44,580 bases of DNA from assembly GCA_023426145.1 (NCBI GenBank), contig JAFABG010000033.1:1-44580 (forward strand), given 5' to 3'. The notes under the pieces are model-generated. The model was not told the origin of the DNA and did not search any database. It saw only the letters and a list, made by a program, of their open reading frames with translations. This document shows, one piece after another, positions 16,793-25,385 of this stretch (the first letter of the stretch is position 1; each line of letters starts with the position of its first letter). A program made the position numbers and the translations under genes. The stretch comes from Bacteroidota bacterium. Its GTDB lineage: Bacteria > Bacteroidota > Bacteroidia > Bacteroidales > Bacteroidaceae.

Positions 16793-17158
16793 TCATACGA
16801 TAGGTTTCCATGCTAAAAAGTTTTCCAGTTGAAATGAGCGCCACCCCTTTTCTTCGAGACACCAAAAGATAAACGTGTAGCGTACCTGCTCCACGTCGTA
16901 TGCCTGGTGAAACTCCTGCTGATAAGAGATCAGCGTACCTGTCACCAATTGGAAACTCCCATTCTGTTTGTAAAAGGCAATGATTGCATGTCCATACTGC
17001 ATATAATCCGTCAACGCTATCACTCTACTCACTATACTATCGGCCATGCTCTCGGTGCATTTTTTTTCACTCAGAATTCGTCTTTTCCATCTATCGGTGG
17101 CAAGAAATTTTCTTTTCGCTGCAGTAGCGCTTATTTTCAAACCATTTTCTTTCTCCAT
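16793..17158 (-). CDS. SH3-like / WYL_2 (DUF2693)-type small protein
   Basis: This 121-residue protein has a basic N-terminal third (residues 1-45) and a likely small beta-barrel at about 60-121. The end, FIFWCLEEKGWRSFQLENFLAW, matches the closing strands of WYL_2/DUF2693, where W-R-S-F-x-x-E-N recurs. The family has an Sm-/SH3-like fold and unknown role. It is followed after 25 bases by the DUF4373 gene, so the two are likely one unit. It has a long leader with a strong inverted repeat. No signal peptide is seen. I am moderately sure of the family. Confidence 0.65.
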   Translation of the reverse strand: MEKENGLKISATAAKRKFLATDRWKRRILSEKKCTESMADSIVSRVIALTDYMQYGHAIIAFYKQNGSFQLVTGTLISYQQEFHQAYDVEQVRYTFIFWCLEEKGWRSFQLENFLAWKPIV

Positions 17159-17199
17159 TTTATTAATTAAAAAATAATGTTTATTATAGTGACACCATC

Positions 17200-17273
17200 C
17201 TGTCTGTATCGTGTAATCATTCTCTCAACATAGTAACTCTATAAAAAGAACATAATTACACTATAACAGACAG
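17200..17273. repeat. Long inverted repeat in the leader of the WYL_2-like gene
   Basis: The left arm (17200-17220, starting ctgtctgt) and the right arm (17252-17273) pair along about 21 bases with two mismatches and one bulged base, around a 31-base A/T-rich spacer. The pattern ttatagtg, also found at 17184-17191, recurs in reverse in the right arm, so an alternative pairing exists. It lies in the expected 5' leader of the minus-strand operon starting at 17158. Confidence 0.65.
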
Positions 17274-17357
17274 TTAGGTCTCACCGTTGGTTGTTTTAAG
17301 CGTATAAATAAATTATCTTTGAAAATCAATAACTTTCTCTCTTTCCTAAAAGCGTGG

Positions 17358-17365
17358 CAAAGGTA
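17358..17365 (-). promoter_or_regulatory. Candidate promoter -7 element for the WYL_2/DUF4373 operon
   Basis: The minus strand reads TACCTTTG, an exact TAnnTTTG match, about 200 bases before the start at 17158. This would give a leader containing the inverted repeat at 17200-17273. The -33 region has only a TTGG-like partial match. Confidence 0.4.
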
Positions 17366-17388
17366 ATTCTGCTGTTTTTTCTAACCAA

Positions 17389-17763
17389 TTATAATCTCTT
17401 TTTTTTGCAATTATATTTTTCATTGTATATCCTTTTCTCCTCCAATTCTACTTCTAAAATTTCCTCACATTTTTTATTCAGGCTGCATAAATCTGTGAGT
17501 ATACTGCTGAATTTCATCGTTCTATAGCCATCCCTTACTTTGACGTATAGCAACTCCTTTTTGGCGATATACTCCGCCAGCATTGTCAAGGAAGTTATAT
17601 GCTTGTGAAACTCCTCATTGGTGAGGTAAAAGCGTAAATACGCCATAAAGAAACTCTCTTTCTCAGAGACAATTCCTCCTTTTTCGATCACTTTCTCTAA
17701 GCTGATAATCTTGCTATCTTCTTGAATATCAACATGCTTTGTAGAAGATTTTAAATCTTTCAT
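17389..17763 (-). CDS. Hypothetical protein upstream of the capsule locus
   Basis: This 124-residue protein is not assigned to a family. It is soluble and charged, with likely helices (FFMAYLRFYLTNEEFHKHITSL, seen as FFMAYLRFYL then NEEFHKHITSL, and a C-terminal KCEEILEVELEEKR that could be coiled coil). The end is very basic (NCKKKRL). It is read away from the capsule operon, 493 bases from its first gene, and 230 bases upstream of the WYL_2-like gene. No promoter is obvious. Position suggests, but does not show, a regulatory role at the capsule locus. Confidence 0.6.
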   Translation of the reverse strand: MKDLKSSTKHVDIQEDSKIISLEKVIEKGGIVSEKESFFMAYLRFYLTNEEFHKHITSLTMLAEYIAKKELLYVKVRDGYRTMKFSSILTDLCSLNKKCEEILEVELEEKRIYNEKYNCKKKRL

Positions 17764-18257
17764 ACTTTAATTTTTAAATTATTAAACGTTTAATTATCGA
17801 TTAGTATTAAATAATATTAACACTAAAATTTATTTTAGATTCGAGTGATTTTCTTGGAATGCCCATTCACTTTTTGATTCTTAAAGCTCATAATTTCGAA
17901 TAAAAAGATAGCTATTCCAGTCAGTTGCCTGCTGTTTGATTTCTTTTCGATAAAAAAGAAAATTTTGCAGAAGTAAGAAATCGCGCCGCTAGAGGTCTAT
18001 AGAGGGGTTGCCTTTAACATCTCACAAATTTAACACGATTGTAATGAAAATAAAAGCAAGGAAAGTTTGCACTTTTATTAAATAGTGTTACATTTGCAAT
18101 GTTTTAGTACTCTATCCGTGTTTCTATGATCAAGGATTCAATTATTGAACACTTGTTCTTATATGGAGACTGAGGTAAAAAGGCTAAATCCTTATTAGAA
18201 TAGCTACCTAGTTCATAAATGTTTCATTTGTGGACGACAGGAAGCTTTGTCTTTTAA
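17764..18257. other. Long intergenic region with the capsule promoter and leader
   Basis: This 494-base A/T-rich gap between the divergent unknown gene and upxY holds no convincing gene. Its notable contents are the capsule promoter (18066-18096), a leader of about 160 bases with several weak inverted repeats (for example aaggatt at 18132-18138 against aatcctt at 18187-18193), and a 9-base inverted pair flanking the promoter (tagctattc at 17909-17917, gaatagcta at 18198-18206). Confidence 0.7.
18066..18096 (+). promoter_or_regulatory. Capsule operon promoter
   Basis: TTTG at 18066-18069 is followed by exactly 19 bases and then TACATTTG at 18089-18096, a full match to the Bacteroidetes housekeeping consensus. 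It points towards upxY and predicts transcription starting near 18103, with a leader of about 160 bases on which the UpxY-type antiterminator would be expected to act. Confidence 0.85.
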
Positions 18258-18266
18258 GTGAAAGTA

Positions 18267-18860
18267 ATGAAAAGAAAACAAGGGGTATTGGGTGATATGA
18301 AAGATTCGGATAAAGAACGACAAATTGAAAGAAGAAAGGTATGGTATGCCATACAAACCTTCTATTGTAAAGAAGAGAAATTGGGGAATTATTTAGAAGA
18401 GAAAGGAGTAGATTATTTTATTCCGATGCAGTACGTGGAGCAAGAAAGCCTCGACGGGAATAGGCATCGTGAGCTGACTCCTGCCGTACATAATTTGTTA
18501 TTTGTAGAGAAGAAGTTTTCTGAGAAAGAGCTATTAGAAAAATTGCAAGATTGCGCAATCCCTTTTCAGATAGTTCGTGATCGATTAACGCGACGCATAA
18601 GTGAGATTCCAGATCGACAAATGTTGGAATTTCGTGCCGTGTGCGATCCTAATTATAAAGGAACACTTTTCATCGATACAGTAACTGCTGAAGCCCGACC
18701 CGGACAACCCGTCCGAGTGATCCGTGGCCCGTTTGCCGGTCTCGAAGGCAAACTAACGCAATACAAGAAAAGCTACTACGTCGTCGTCACTTTGGCGACT
18801 ATAGGCGTGATGCTTCATATTCCTAAGTGGTATTGCGAAAAAATTAACCCATCCTCATAG
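18267..18860 (+). CDS. upxY: UpxY family transcription antiterminator
   Basis: This is a NusG-like protein of 197 residues. The NGN domain is seen in VWYAIQTFYCKEEKLGNYLEEKGVDYFIP (here VWYAIQTFYCKEEKLGNY, then GVDYFIP) at about residues 25-55. A KOW domain closes the protein (PGQPVRVIRGPFAGLEGKL, about 148-166). In Bacteroides such proteins, coded first in each capsule operon, let polymerase pass through the leader of their own locus. An in-frame GTG at 18258 or ATG at 18297 could also be the start. A UpxZ partner, common in Bacteroides fragilis loci, is not seen next to it. Confidence 0.88.
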   Translation: MKRKQGVLGDMKDSDKERQIERRKVWYAIQTFYCKEEKLGNYLEEKGVDYFIPMQYVEQESLDGNRHRELTPAVHNLLFVEKKFSEKELLEKLQDCAIPFQIVRDRLTRRISEIPDRQMLEFRAVCDPNYKGTLFIDTVTAEARPGQPVRVIRGPFAGLEGKLTQYKKSYYVVVTLATIGVMLHIPKWYCEKINPSS

Positions 18861-18868
18861 TTGTTAGA

Positions 18869-18884
18869 AATCAACTCGTTGATT
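18869..18884 (+). repeat. Short hairpin between upxY and the sugar transferase gene
   Basis: aatcaactcgttgatt forms a 6-base stem with a 4-base loop, 8 bases after the upxY stop. No T-tract follows directly. It may be a pause or processing site in the 120-base gap before the next gene. Confidence 0.35.
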
Positions 18885-18983
18885 CCCACCCTTGTAGCCA
18901 GGCAATTTTTGTTTGACCTCGGCGCTTTATTCCCTATTTTGACCTTTTTGGTTTATTCTATGTTAAAAAAAATCTTTTGAGTG

Positions 18984-20399
18984 ATGGTAACTATGCAAGA
19001 AATTCAACGTTTTAATAAAGTTTTAAAATTCCTCGTTCTCTTTGGAGACGTGGTCATACTTAACTTTCTGCTATGGATTTTTGTTATTGTTTTTGGCGAT
19101 CGTTTCTATTCCGGCAGTTCCACTGCTCTTTATCAGCAGATGGTCTTGTTAAGCATGTTTTATTTGGTATGTAACCTTCAAACCGGTGTCATTCTTCATC
19201 GCGCGGTGGTTCGTACAGAGCAAATCATGGTTCGCGTGCTTCGAAACATGGTACCATTTATCTTTTTCACTATAATTATTGCTTCTATTTTTGATTTTGA
19301 ATGTTTTTGCTCCAAGCTATTTGGACTTTTCTATGTTGTTTTAATTATAGCCTTGATCCTATACCGTCTTATGACTCGTTATGTCTTAGAGATCTATCGA
19401 GAAAAAGGCGGTTTTGTACGTAAAGTCATCTTGGTGGGAAACCGTGAAAATATGCAAGAGCTTTATCATACTTTGGCAGATGACCGTACTTCAGGCTATC
19501 GCGTATTGGGTTATTTTGCCGATATGCCTAGCGATACTTATCCGGATGATGTACCGTTTCTAGGGCAACCGGGGGATGTCATTCCTTATTTGGAAAAAAA
19601 TGCAGCTCATGTGGCGCAGCTCTATTGTAGCCTTCCTTCCGCTAGAAGTGAAGAAATAGTGCCCATTATCAACTATTGCGAGAATCATCTGGTGCGTTTC
19701 TTTAGTGTGCCCAATGTGCGTAACTATTTAAAGCGTACCATGTATTTTGAAATCATGGGAGGAGTTCCGGTGTTGTCTATCCGTCGTGAGCCACTGAGTC
19801 TTCGTGAAAATCGAATTTTAAAACGCTGTTTTGATATTTTGTTTTCCTCGTTGTTCTTGTTCACACTCTTTCCCTTTATCTATCTCATTGTGGGGATAGC
19901 GATAAAAATCAGTTCGCCCGGTCCTATCTTCTTTAGGCAGAAGCGAAGTGGGCAAGATGGCCGAGAATTTATCTGTTATAAGTTTCGTTCTATGCGTAAT
20001 AACCCTGAGAGTGACCAGCTTCAGGCTACGGAACACGATCCGCGTAAAACGCGAGTGGGAGAGTTTATTCGTAAAACTAGTTTGGATGAATTACCACAAT
20101 TCATTAATGTATTGAAAGGAGATATGTCTGTGGTAGGGCCTCGCCCTCACATGTTGAAACATACGGAAGAGTATTCGCAGGTAATAAATAAATTTATGGT
20201 GCGCCATTTTGTTAAACCCGGCATCACTGGTTGGGCGCAAGTCACCGGCTTTCGGGGTGAAACCAAAGAGCTTTGGCAGATGAAAGGCCGTGTAGCTCGT
20301 GATATTTGGTATATTGAGCACTGGACATTTATGCTCGATCTCTATATCATTTACAAGACGGTGTATAATGGGATTCGTGGAGAAAAAGAAGCCTATTAA
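18984..20399 (+). CDS. Undecaprenyl-phosphate sugar phosphotransferase (WcaJ-type)
   Basis: This initiating enzyme moves a sugar-1-phosphate from its nucleotide donor to undecaprenyl phosphate and starts capsule repeat-unit assembly at the inner membrane. The 471-residue protein has four to five N-terminal membrane segments (to about residue 135), a Rossmann-like cytoplasmic region (VRKVILVGNRENMQELY), and from about residue 278 the conserved catalytic domain: KRCFDILFSS, SSPGPIFFRQKRSGQDG, FICYKFRSM, TSLDELPQF and DMSVVGPRPH. The full five-membrane-segment form suggests glucose or galactose, but the donor cannot be fixed from sequence. ATG 18984 is chosen; GTG 18981 and ATG 18993 are in frame. 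Confidence 0.92.
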   Translation: MVTMQEIQRFNKVLKFLVLFGDVVILNFLLWIFVIVFGDRFYSGSSTALYQQMVLLSMFYLVCNLQTGVILHRAVVRTEQIMVRVLRNMVPFIFFTIIIASIFDFECFCSKLFGLFYVVLIIALILYRLMTRYVLEIYREKGGFVRKVILVGNRENMQELYHTLADDRTSGYRVLGYFADMPSDTYPDDVPFLGQPGDVIPYLEKNAAHVAQLYCSLPSARSEEIVPIINYCENHLVRFFSVPNVRNYLKRTMYFEIMGGVPVLSIRREPLSLRENRILKRCFDILFSSLFLFTLFPFIYLIVGIAIKISSPGPIFFRQKRSGQDGREFICYKFRSMRNNPESDQLQATEHDPRKTRVGEFIRKTSLDELPQFINVLKGDMSVVGPRPHMLKHTEEYSQVINKFMVRHFVKPGITGWAQVTGFRGETKELWQMKGRVARDIWYIEHWTFMLDLYIIYKTVYNGIRGEKEAY

Positions 20400-20459
20400 A
20401 TAAAAAAGAAAATTGATCAATCAAAATAAAAGAGAGTAGATATCTAAATTATCCTATTT

Positions 20460-21260
20460 ATGAGACTATTAAACAAGTTGATTTTTGTAGCGGTATTGCC
20501 TTTACTGTTTGCGGCATGTCAATCCTACAAAAAGGTTCCTTATTTGCAGGACGCAGAAGCGATTAATCAAACAGCGCAGAAAGAAAATTTGTATGATGCT
20601 AAAATCATGCCGAAAGATTTGTTGACGATTGTGGTGTCGTGTACTAGTCCGGAGTTGGCAGCGCCTTTCAATTTGACGGTGGCGAGTCCGACAAGTGTGG
20701 CTTTAGCAAATACTACAACTACAGCTCAACCTGTAATTCAAACTTATTTGGTCGATAATGAAGGAAAGATCTCTTTTCCGGTTTTGGGTGAATTAAAGCT
20801 TGGTGACTTGACCAAGAATCAAGCAGAGCAACTGATCATTGATCAGTTAAAGCCTTATTTAAAAGAAACCCCTATCGTGAATGTACGTATGGTCAATTAT
20901 AAAATATCCGTGATTGGTGAAGTGGCTCGTCCGGGAACATTTACCATTTCGAATGAAAAGGTGAATCTACTAGAAGCGTTGGCTATGGCAGGCGATATGA
21001 CGGTATATGGTATGCGTGATAACGTGAAACTGATTCGTGAGGATGCCAATGGGAAACAAGAAATCATAACATTAGATATGAATAAAGCGGAAACCATTCT
21101 TTCGCCTTACTATTGGTTGCATCAAAATGATGTAGTGTATGTCACTCCGAATAAAGCGAAAGCCCGTAATTCAGATATTGGTAGTAGCACTAGTTTATGG
21201 TTTTCAGCTACTTCTATCTTAGTGTCTATGGCTAGCTTATTGTTTAATATCTTAAAATAA
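20460..21260 (+). CDS. Wza-like polysaccharide export lipoprotein
   Basis: This 266-residue outer-membrane export protein has a lipoprotein signal (MRLLNKLIFVAVLPLLFAACQ, lipobox FAAC). A poly-export domain follows (about residues 45-130, with MPKDLLTIVVSCTSPELA and the block FPVLGELKLGDLT). An SLBB-type region comes next (VNYKISVIGEVARPGTFTI, about 145-165). A C-terminal hydrophobic helix (LWFSATSILVSMASLLFNILK) could cross a membrane. It would form the channel through which the polymer leaves the cell. It is shorter than E. coli Wza (379), as usual in Bacteroidetes. It is followed directly by the tyrosine kinase gene, a classic Wza-Wzc pair. Confidence 0.9.
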   Translation: MRLLNKLIFVAVLPLLFAACQSYKKVPYLQDAEAINQTAQKENLYDAKIMPKDLLTIVVSCTSPELAAPFNLTVASPTSVALANTTTTAQPVIQTYLVDNEGKISFPVLGELKLGDLTKNQAEQLIIDQLKPYLKETPIVNVRMVNYKISVIGEVARPGTFTISNEKVNLLEALAMAGDMTVYGMRDNVKLIREDANGKQEIITLDMNKAETILSPYYWLHQNDVVYVTPNKAKARNSDIGSSTSLWFSATSILVSMASLLFNILK

Positions 21261-21271
21261 CAATTTAGATA

Positions 21272-23710
21272 ATGAAAGAAGAAGTAAAGAGTGAAAGACA
21301 GAATGAAGCTGAAGAACAAGGTCTAGATATTCAACAGCTTTTATTTAAATATCTCATCCATTGGCCTTGGTTTGTAGGAGCAGTATTTGTCTGCTTGGTT
21401 GGTGCATGGATTTATTTACGTATGGCCACTCCGGTATATAATATTTCTGCTACAGTTTTGATAAAAGATGATAAGAAAGGGGGTAATACCGGTAGTATGG
21501 CAGGTTTGGAAGAATTAGGCTTAAGTGGGCTCATTAATTCTTCTCAGAATATTGATAATGAGATTGAAGTGTTACGCTCAAAAACATTAGTGAAAGAGGT
21601 GATCAATCAATTGAATTTATATGTATCTTATACAGATGAAGATGAATTTCCTTCAAAAAATATGTATAAGACATCACCTATTCAAGTGAATTTGACACCA
21701 CAGGAAGCTGAAAAATTAAACGCTCCAATGGTGGTTAAAATGTCTTATTATACCCAGGGTGCATTAGATGTAGAAGTAACAGTTGGGGCTAACGAGTATA
21801 CGAAGCATTTTGATAAATTGCCTGCCGTTTTCCCAATGACAGAAGGTACATTGGCTTTCTTTGAAGCTAAGGATTCATTATCTTTAAAAGGCATAAAAAA
21901 GAGCGTTTCTGAATCTGTTCATCGTCACATCACAGCAACCATAAATTCTCCAATGAAAGTAGCTAGAGTGTATTGTAATAATATGACTATCGCACCTACT
22001 TCAAAAACAACTTCAGTGGCAGTTATTTCATTAAAGAATTCTAGTTTGAGCCGTGGTCAGGATTTTATTAAGCAATTGCTTGAAATGTACAATCGGAATA
22101 CGAATAACGATAAAAATGAGATTGCACAAAAAACAGCTGAATTCATAAACGAACGTATTGATATTATTTCGAAAGAGCTAGGAAGTACAGAGGCCAGTTT
22201 GGAAGATTTTAAGCGCAATGCAGGAATTACAGATTTAACTAGTGAGGCTCAGATAGCTTTAAGTGGTAATGCTGAATATGAAAAGAAAAGGGTAGAAAAT
22301 CGAACGCAACTTAGCATTGTGGAAGATTTGCGGAAATATATTAGTGCAAATGACTATGAAGTGCTTCCTAGTAACATAGGTCTGCAAGATGTTACTCTAG
22401 TCAAAGTGATTGATAGTTATAATGAAATGCTGATTGAACGTAAACGCTTATTGCGTACGTCTACAGAAAACAATCCGACAATTATCAATTTAAATACGAG
22501 TATTCGTGCCATGAAAGCGAATGTGCAAGCTACGCTGGATGGAACTATACAAGGCTTATTAATTACTAAAGCCGATTTAGATCGAGAGGCTAAACGTTTC
22601 TCTCAACGTATCAGTGATGCACCTGGACAAGAAAGACAATTTGTTAGTATTTCTCGTCAGCAGGAAATAAAAGCAGGATTATATTTAATGCTATTGCAAA
22701 AGCGTGAAGAGAACGCTATAACTTTAGCAGCCACAGCAAATAATGCAAAAATCATTGACGATGCGATTGCGGATGAGATTCCGGTATCTCCTAAAGGTAA
22801 AATGATTTATTTGATAGCCTTAGTTTTAGGCATTGGTATTCCTGTCTGTATAATTTACTTGATTGACTTGACTCGATTCAAGATTGAGGGAAAGGCTGAT
22901 GTGGAAAAAATAACTCGTGTACCTATTGTTGGGGATATCCCATTGACCAATGAAAAAGAAGGCTCTATTGCTGTTTTTGAGAATAAAAACAATATGATGA
23001 GTGAAACTTTCCGTAACATTAGAACCAATCTTCAATTTATGCTTGATGAGAAGAAAAAAGTGGTTTTGATTACTTCTACTATTAGTGGCGAGGGAAAGTC
23101 TTTTGTTTCTGCAAATTTAGCAATAAGTCTTTCTCTTTTGGGTAAGAAAGTGGTAATTGTAGGTTTAGATATACGTAAACCTGGTCTAAATAAGGTGTTT
23201 CAAATTTCCCACAAAGAAATAGGTATTACTAAGTATTTGGCAAAACCTGAGACTGATTTAATAGAGTTGGTGCAAACATCAGAAATAAATCCTAATTTGT
23301 ATATTCTTCCGGGTGGCATTGTTCCTCCTAATCCTACAGAGCTATTAGCACGTAAAGGCTTGGAAGATGCTATTGATATCTTAAAAAAGAATTTTGATTA
23401 TGTAGTTTTGGATACGGCTCCTATTGGTATGGTAACTGATACGTTACTTATTGGACGCGTTGCAGATGTGTCTATTTATGTTTGTCGTGCTGATTATACG
23501 CATAAAAATGAATTTACGCTAATTAATGAGTTGGCTGAAGAGAATAAGTTGCCTAATCTTTGTACCGTTATTAATGGAGTAGACATTACACGTAGAAATT
23601 ATGGCTACTATTACGGGTATGGTAAACGTGGTAAGTATGGCAAGTACGGCACTTATTATGGGTATGGTAAACATTATGGTTATGGGTATGGTAAAGACTT
23701 GAAGAAATAA
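21272..23710 (+). CDS. Polysaccharide chain-length tyrosine autokinase (Wzc-like)
   Basis: This inner-membrane co-polymerase and BY-kinase, 812 residues, controls chain length and export by cycling phosphorylation. Membrane segment 1 (about 30-50, WFVGAVFVCLVGAWIYL) and segment 2 (about 510-535) flank a large periplasmic coiled-coil-rich Wzz domain. The kinase domain has Walker A SGEGKS (about 605), Walker A' in VGLDIRKPG and Walker B in YVVLDTAP. The C-terminal tail from about residue 775 has 13 tyrosines in glycine-lysine-rich repeats, the expected phosphorylation cluster. It starts 11 bases after the Wza gene. The frame and all motifs are intact. Confidence 0.93.
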   Translation: MKEEVKSERQNEAEEQGLDIQQLLFKYLIHWPWFVGAVFVCLVGAWIYLRMATPVYNISATVLIKDDKKGGNTGSMAGLEELGLSGLINSSQNIDNEIEVLRSKTLVKEVINQLNLYVSYTDEDEFPSKNMYKTSPIQVNLTPQEAEKLNAPMVVKMSYYTQGALDVEVTVGANEYTKHFDKLPAVFPMTEGTLAFFEAKDSLSLKGIKKSVSESVHRHITATINSPMKVARVYCNNMTIAPTSKTTSVAVISLKNSSLSRGQDFIKQLLEMYNRNTNNDKNEIAQKTAEFINERIDIISKELGSTEASLEDFKRNAGITDLTSEAQIALSGNAEYEKKRVENRTQLSIVEDLRKYISANDYEVLPSNIGLQDVTLVKVIDSYNEMLIERKRLLRTSTENNPTIINLNTSIRAMKANVQATLDGTIQGLLITKADLDREAKRFSQRISDAPGQERQFVSISRQQEIKAGLYLMLLQKREENAITLAATANNAKIIDDAIADEIPVSPKGKMIYLIALVLGIGIPVCIIYLIDLTRFKIEGKADVEKITRVPIVGDIPLTNEKEGSIAVFENKNNMMSETFRNIRTNLQFMLDEKKKVVLITSTISGEGKSFVSANLAISLSLLGKKVVIVGLDIRKPGLNKVFQISHKEIGITKYLAKPETDLIELVQTSEINPNLYILPGGIVPPNPTELLARKGLEDAIDILKKNFDYVVLDTAPIGMVTDTLLIGRVADVSIYVCRADYTHKNEFTLINELAEENKLPNLCTVINGVDITRRNYGYYYGYGKRGKYGKYGTYYGYGKHYGYGYGKDLKK

Positions 23711-23792
23711 TATCATAATTTAGGTTATTAAATACAATATAAATATTGATGAAATATATTAATGCTTTATCGATTTAATATATAAGGAAAGT

Positions 23793-23808
23793 GCAAATTC
23801 GAATTTGC
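23793..23808. repeat. 16-base perfect palindrome before wzx
   Basis: gcaaattcgaatttgc is a perfect palindrome, 13 bases before the flippase ATG. It lies where the conserved assembly genes (upxY to wzc) give way to the AT-rich variable cassette. A chance occurrence somewhere in a window this size is not unlikely, so only its position is notable. Confidence 0.5.
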
Positions 23809-23821
23809 CTAGGTAAGAATT

Positions 23822-25357
23822 ATGGATATAAATGCTTCTCAAAATAATAAAAGAATAGCCAAAAATACGCTATTACTTTATATACGTACATTGCTTGTCA
23901 TGTGCATCTCTTTGTATACAAGTCGAGTTGTCTTGAATACATTAGGGATTAGTGATTTCGGTATTTACAATGTTGTTGGAGGTACAGTTGCAATGTTTTC
24001 TGTTATTTCTGGTAGTCTTTCATCTTCAATTAGTCGTTTTATTACATATGCTTTGGGGAAAGGTGACATTTCAAAATTGAGCCTTATATTTAGTACTAGT
24101 CTGAATATCCAATTTGTTTTAAGTCTCTTCATTTTCTTATTGGGTGAAATAATAGGATTATGGTTTTTGAATAACAAAATGAATATACCTGTTGACAGAA
24201 TTTATGCAGCTAATTGGGTCTTGCAATTTGCATTGTTAACATTTGTTATCAATTTAATAAGCATACCATATAATTCTATAATCATTGCGCATGAAAAGAT
24301 GTCTGCATTTGCATATGTTAGTATTTTAGAGGTTTCTTTAAAGTTACTCATTGTATATGTTTTGTTCTTAACATCCGTTGATAAATTAATTGCTTATTCT
24401 TTTCTTTTAGTATTAGTAGCAGTTGTTATTCGTGTAACTTATGGTATTTATTGCTCTAAACAGTTTAAAGAATGTCGTTATAAATTTGTGTATGATAAAG
24501 ATGTTTTAAGAGAAATGATAGGTTTTGCTGGATGGAGTTTTTTTAGTAACAGTGCTTTTATTTTTAATACGCAGGGGATAAATATTCTAATTAATTTATT
24601 CTTTGGAGTAGCAGTTAATTCTGCTCGTGGTATTGCTACACAAGTTGAATCTGCAATAATGAGATTTATTAATGACTTTACGACCGCAATAAATCCTCAA
24701 ATTACTAAAAGCTATGCTTCAGGAGATTTTGAATACTTATATAAATTAATATGTAGTGGAGCAAAGTATTCCTTCTTTCTTATGTTGTTTTTGACGTTGC
24801 CCTTTATGCTTGAGACTCCAATTATATTGAAGTTGTGGTTAAATATTGTCCCTGAACATACTGTCGCTTTTTTTCGTTTGTCGATAATTGGGTCGATGTG
24901 CAATCTTTTGAGTAATACTAGTTATACTGCTTGTTTGGCAACAGGGAATATAAGAAAGTATGTAATTATAGTTACATCAATAGGTTGTTTAGTCTTTCCT
25001 TTATCTTGGCTCTTTTTTAAATTTGGAGCACCAGTTGAAACAACCTATCTCGTTTTTATTGTAATTTATTTAATCTTATTGTTTGTTCGAATACCATTAT
25101 TGAAAAGAATGGTAGGATTACCACCTAAACAGTTTCTAAAGGATGTAATTTTAAAGGTTTTATTAGTTTCGATTTCAGCGTTAGTATTACCATCATTTGC
25201 ATTATTTTTCTTGCATGAAGGATTTATAAGATTGATCTTATCAGCAATTCTTAGTGCATTTTCTAGCCTTTCGATGATATATTTATTAGGCTTATCTTCT
25301 CCTGAGCGTACAATGGTTCGGCATAAAATAATTAATATAATAAGAACCAAGTTATAA
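23822..25357 (+). CDS. wzx: Wzx-type polysaccharide flippase
   Basis: This 511-residue inner-membrane protein moves undecaprenyl-linked repeat units to the periplasm. Around 12-14 hydrophobic segments are seen from LLLYIRTLLVMCISLYTSRVVL at the N-terminus to the end. The pattern VVLNTLGISDFGIYNVVGG is a standard start of the polysaccharide-transport members of the MATE/MOP superfamily. It is the first gene of the AT-rich part of the locus, after a 111-base gap. The symbol is given by function and context; the exact subfamily is not verified. Substrate specificity matches the locus's own repeat unit by expectation. Confidence 0.88.
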   Translation: MDINASQNNKRIAKNTLLLYIRTLLVMCISLYTSRVVLNTLGISDFGIYNVVGGTVAMFSVISGSLSSSISRFITYALGKGDISKLSLIFSTSLNIQFVLSLFIFLLGEIIGLWFLNNKMNIPVDRIYAANWVLQFALLTFVINLISIPYNSIIIAHEKMSAFAYVSILEVSLKLLIVYVLFLTSVDKLIAYSFLLVLVAVVIRVTYGIYCSKQFKECRYKFVYDKDVLREMIGFAGWSFFSNSAFIFNTQGINILINLFFGVAVNSARGIATQVESAIMRFINDFTTAINPQITKSYASGDFEYLYKLICSGAKYSFFLMLFLTLPFMLETPIILKLWLNIVPEHTVAFFRLSIIGSMCNLLSNTSYTACLATGNIRKYVIIVTSIGCLVFPLSWLFFKFGAPVETTYLVFIVIYLILLFVRIPLLKRMVGLPPKQFLKDVILKVLLVSISALVLPSFALFFLHEGFIRLILSAILSAFSSLSMIYLLGLSSPERTMVRHKIINIIRTKL

Positions 25358-25385
25358 TATTTAAAATTAGATTTAAATTAAGTAT

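Noticed and set aside
17314..17321. TATCTTTG promoter-like match on the plus strand
   Set aside because: No plus-strand gene follows it and no -33 element is paired with it; it is a chance match in A/T-rich sequence.
23793..23808. Perfect palindrome considered as a recombinase attachment site
   Set aside because: A 16-base palindrome is expected roughly once by chance in a window this size and no recombinase gene is present; kept only as a positional note.
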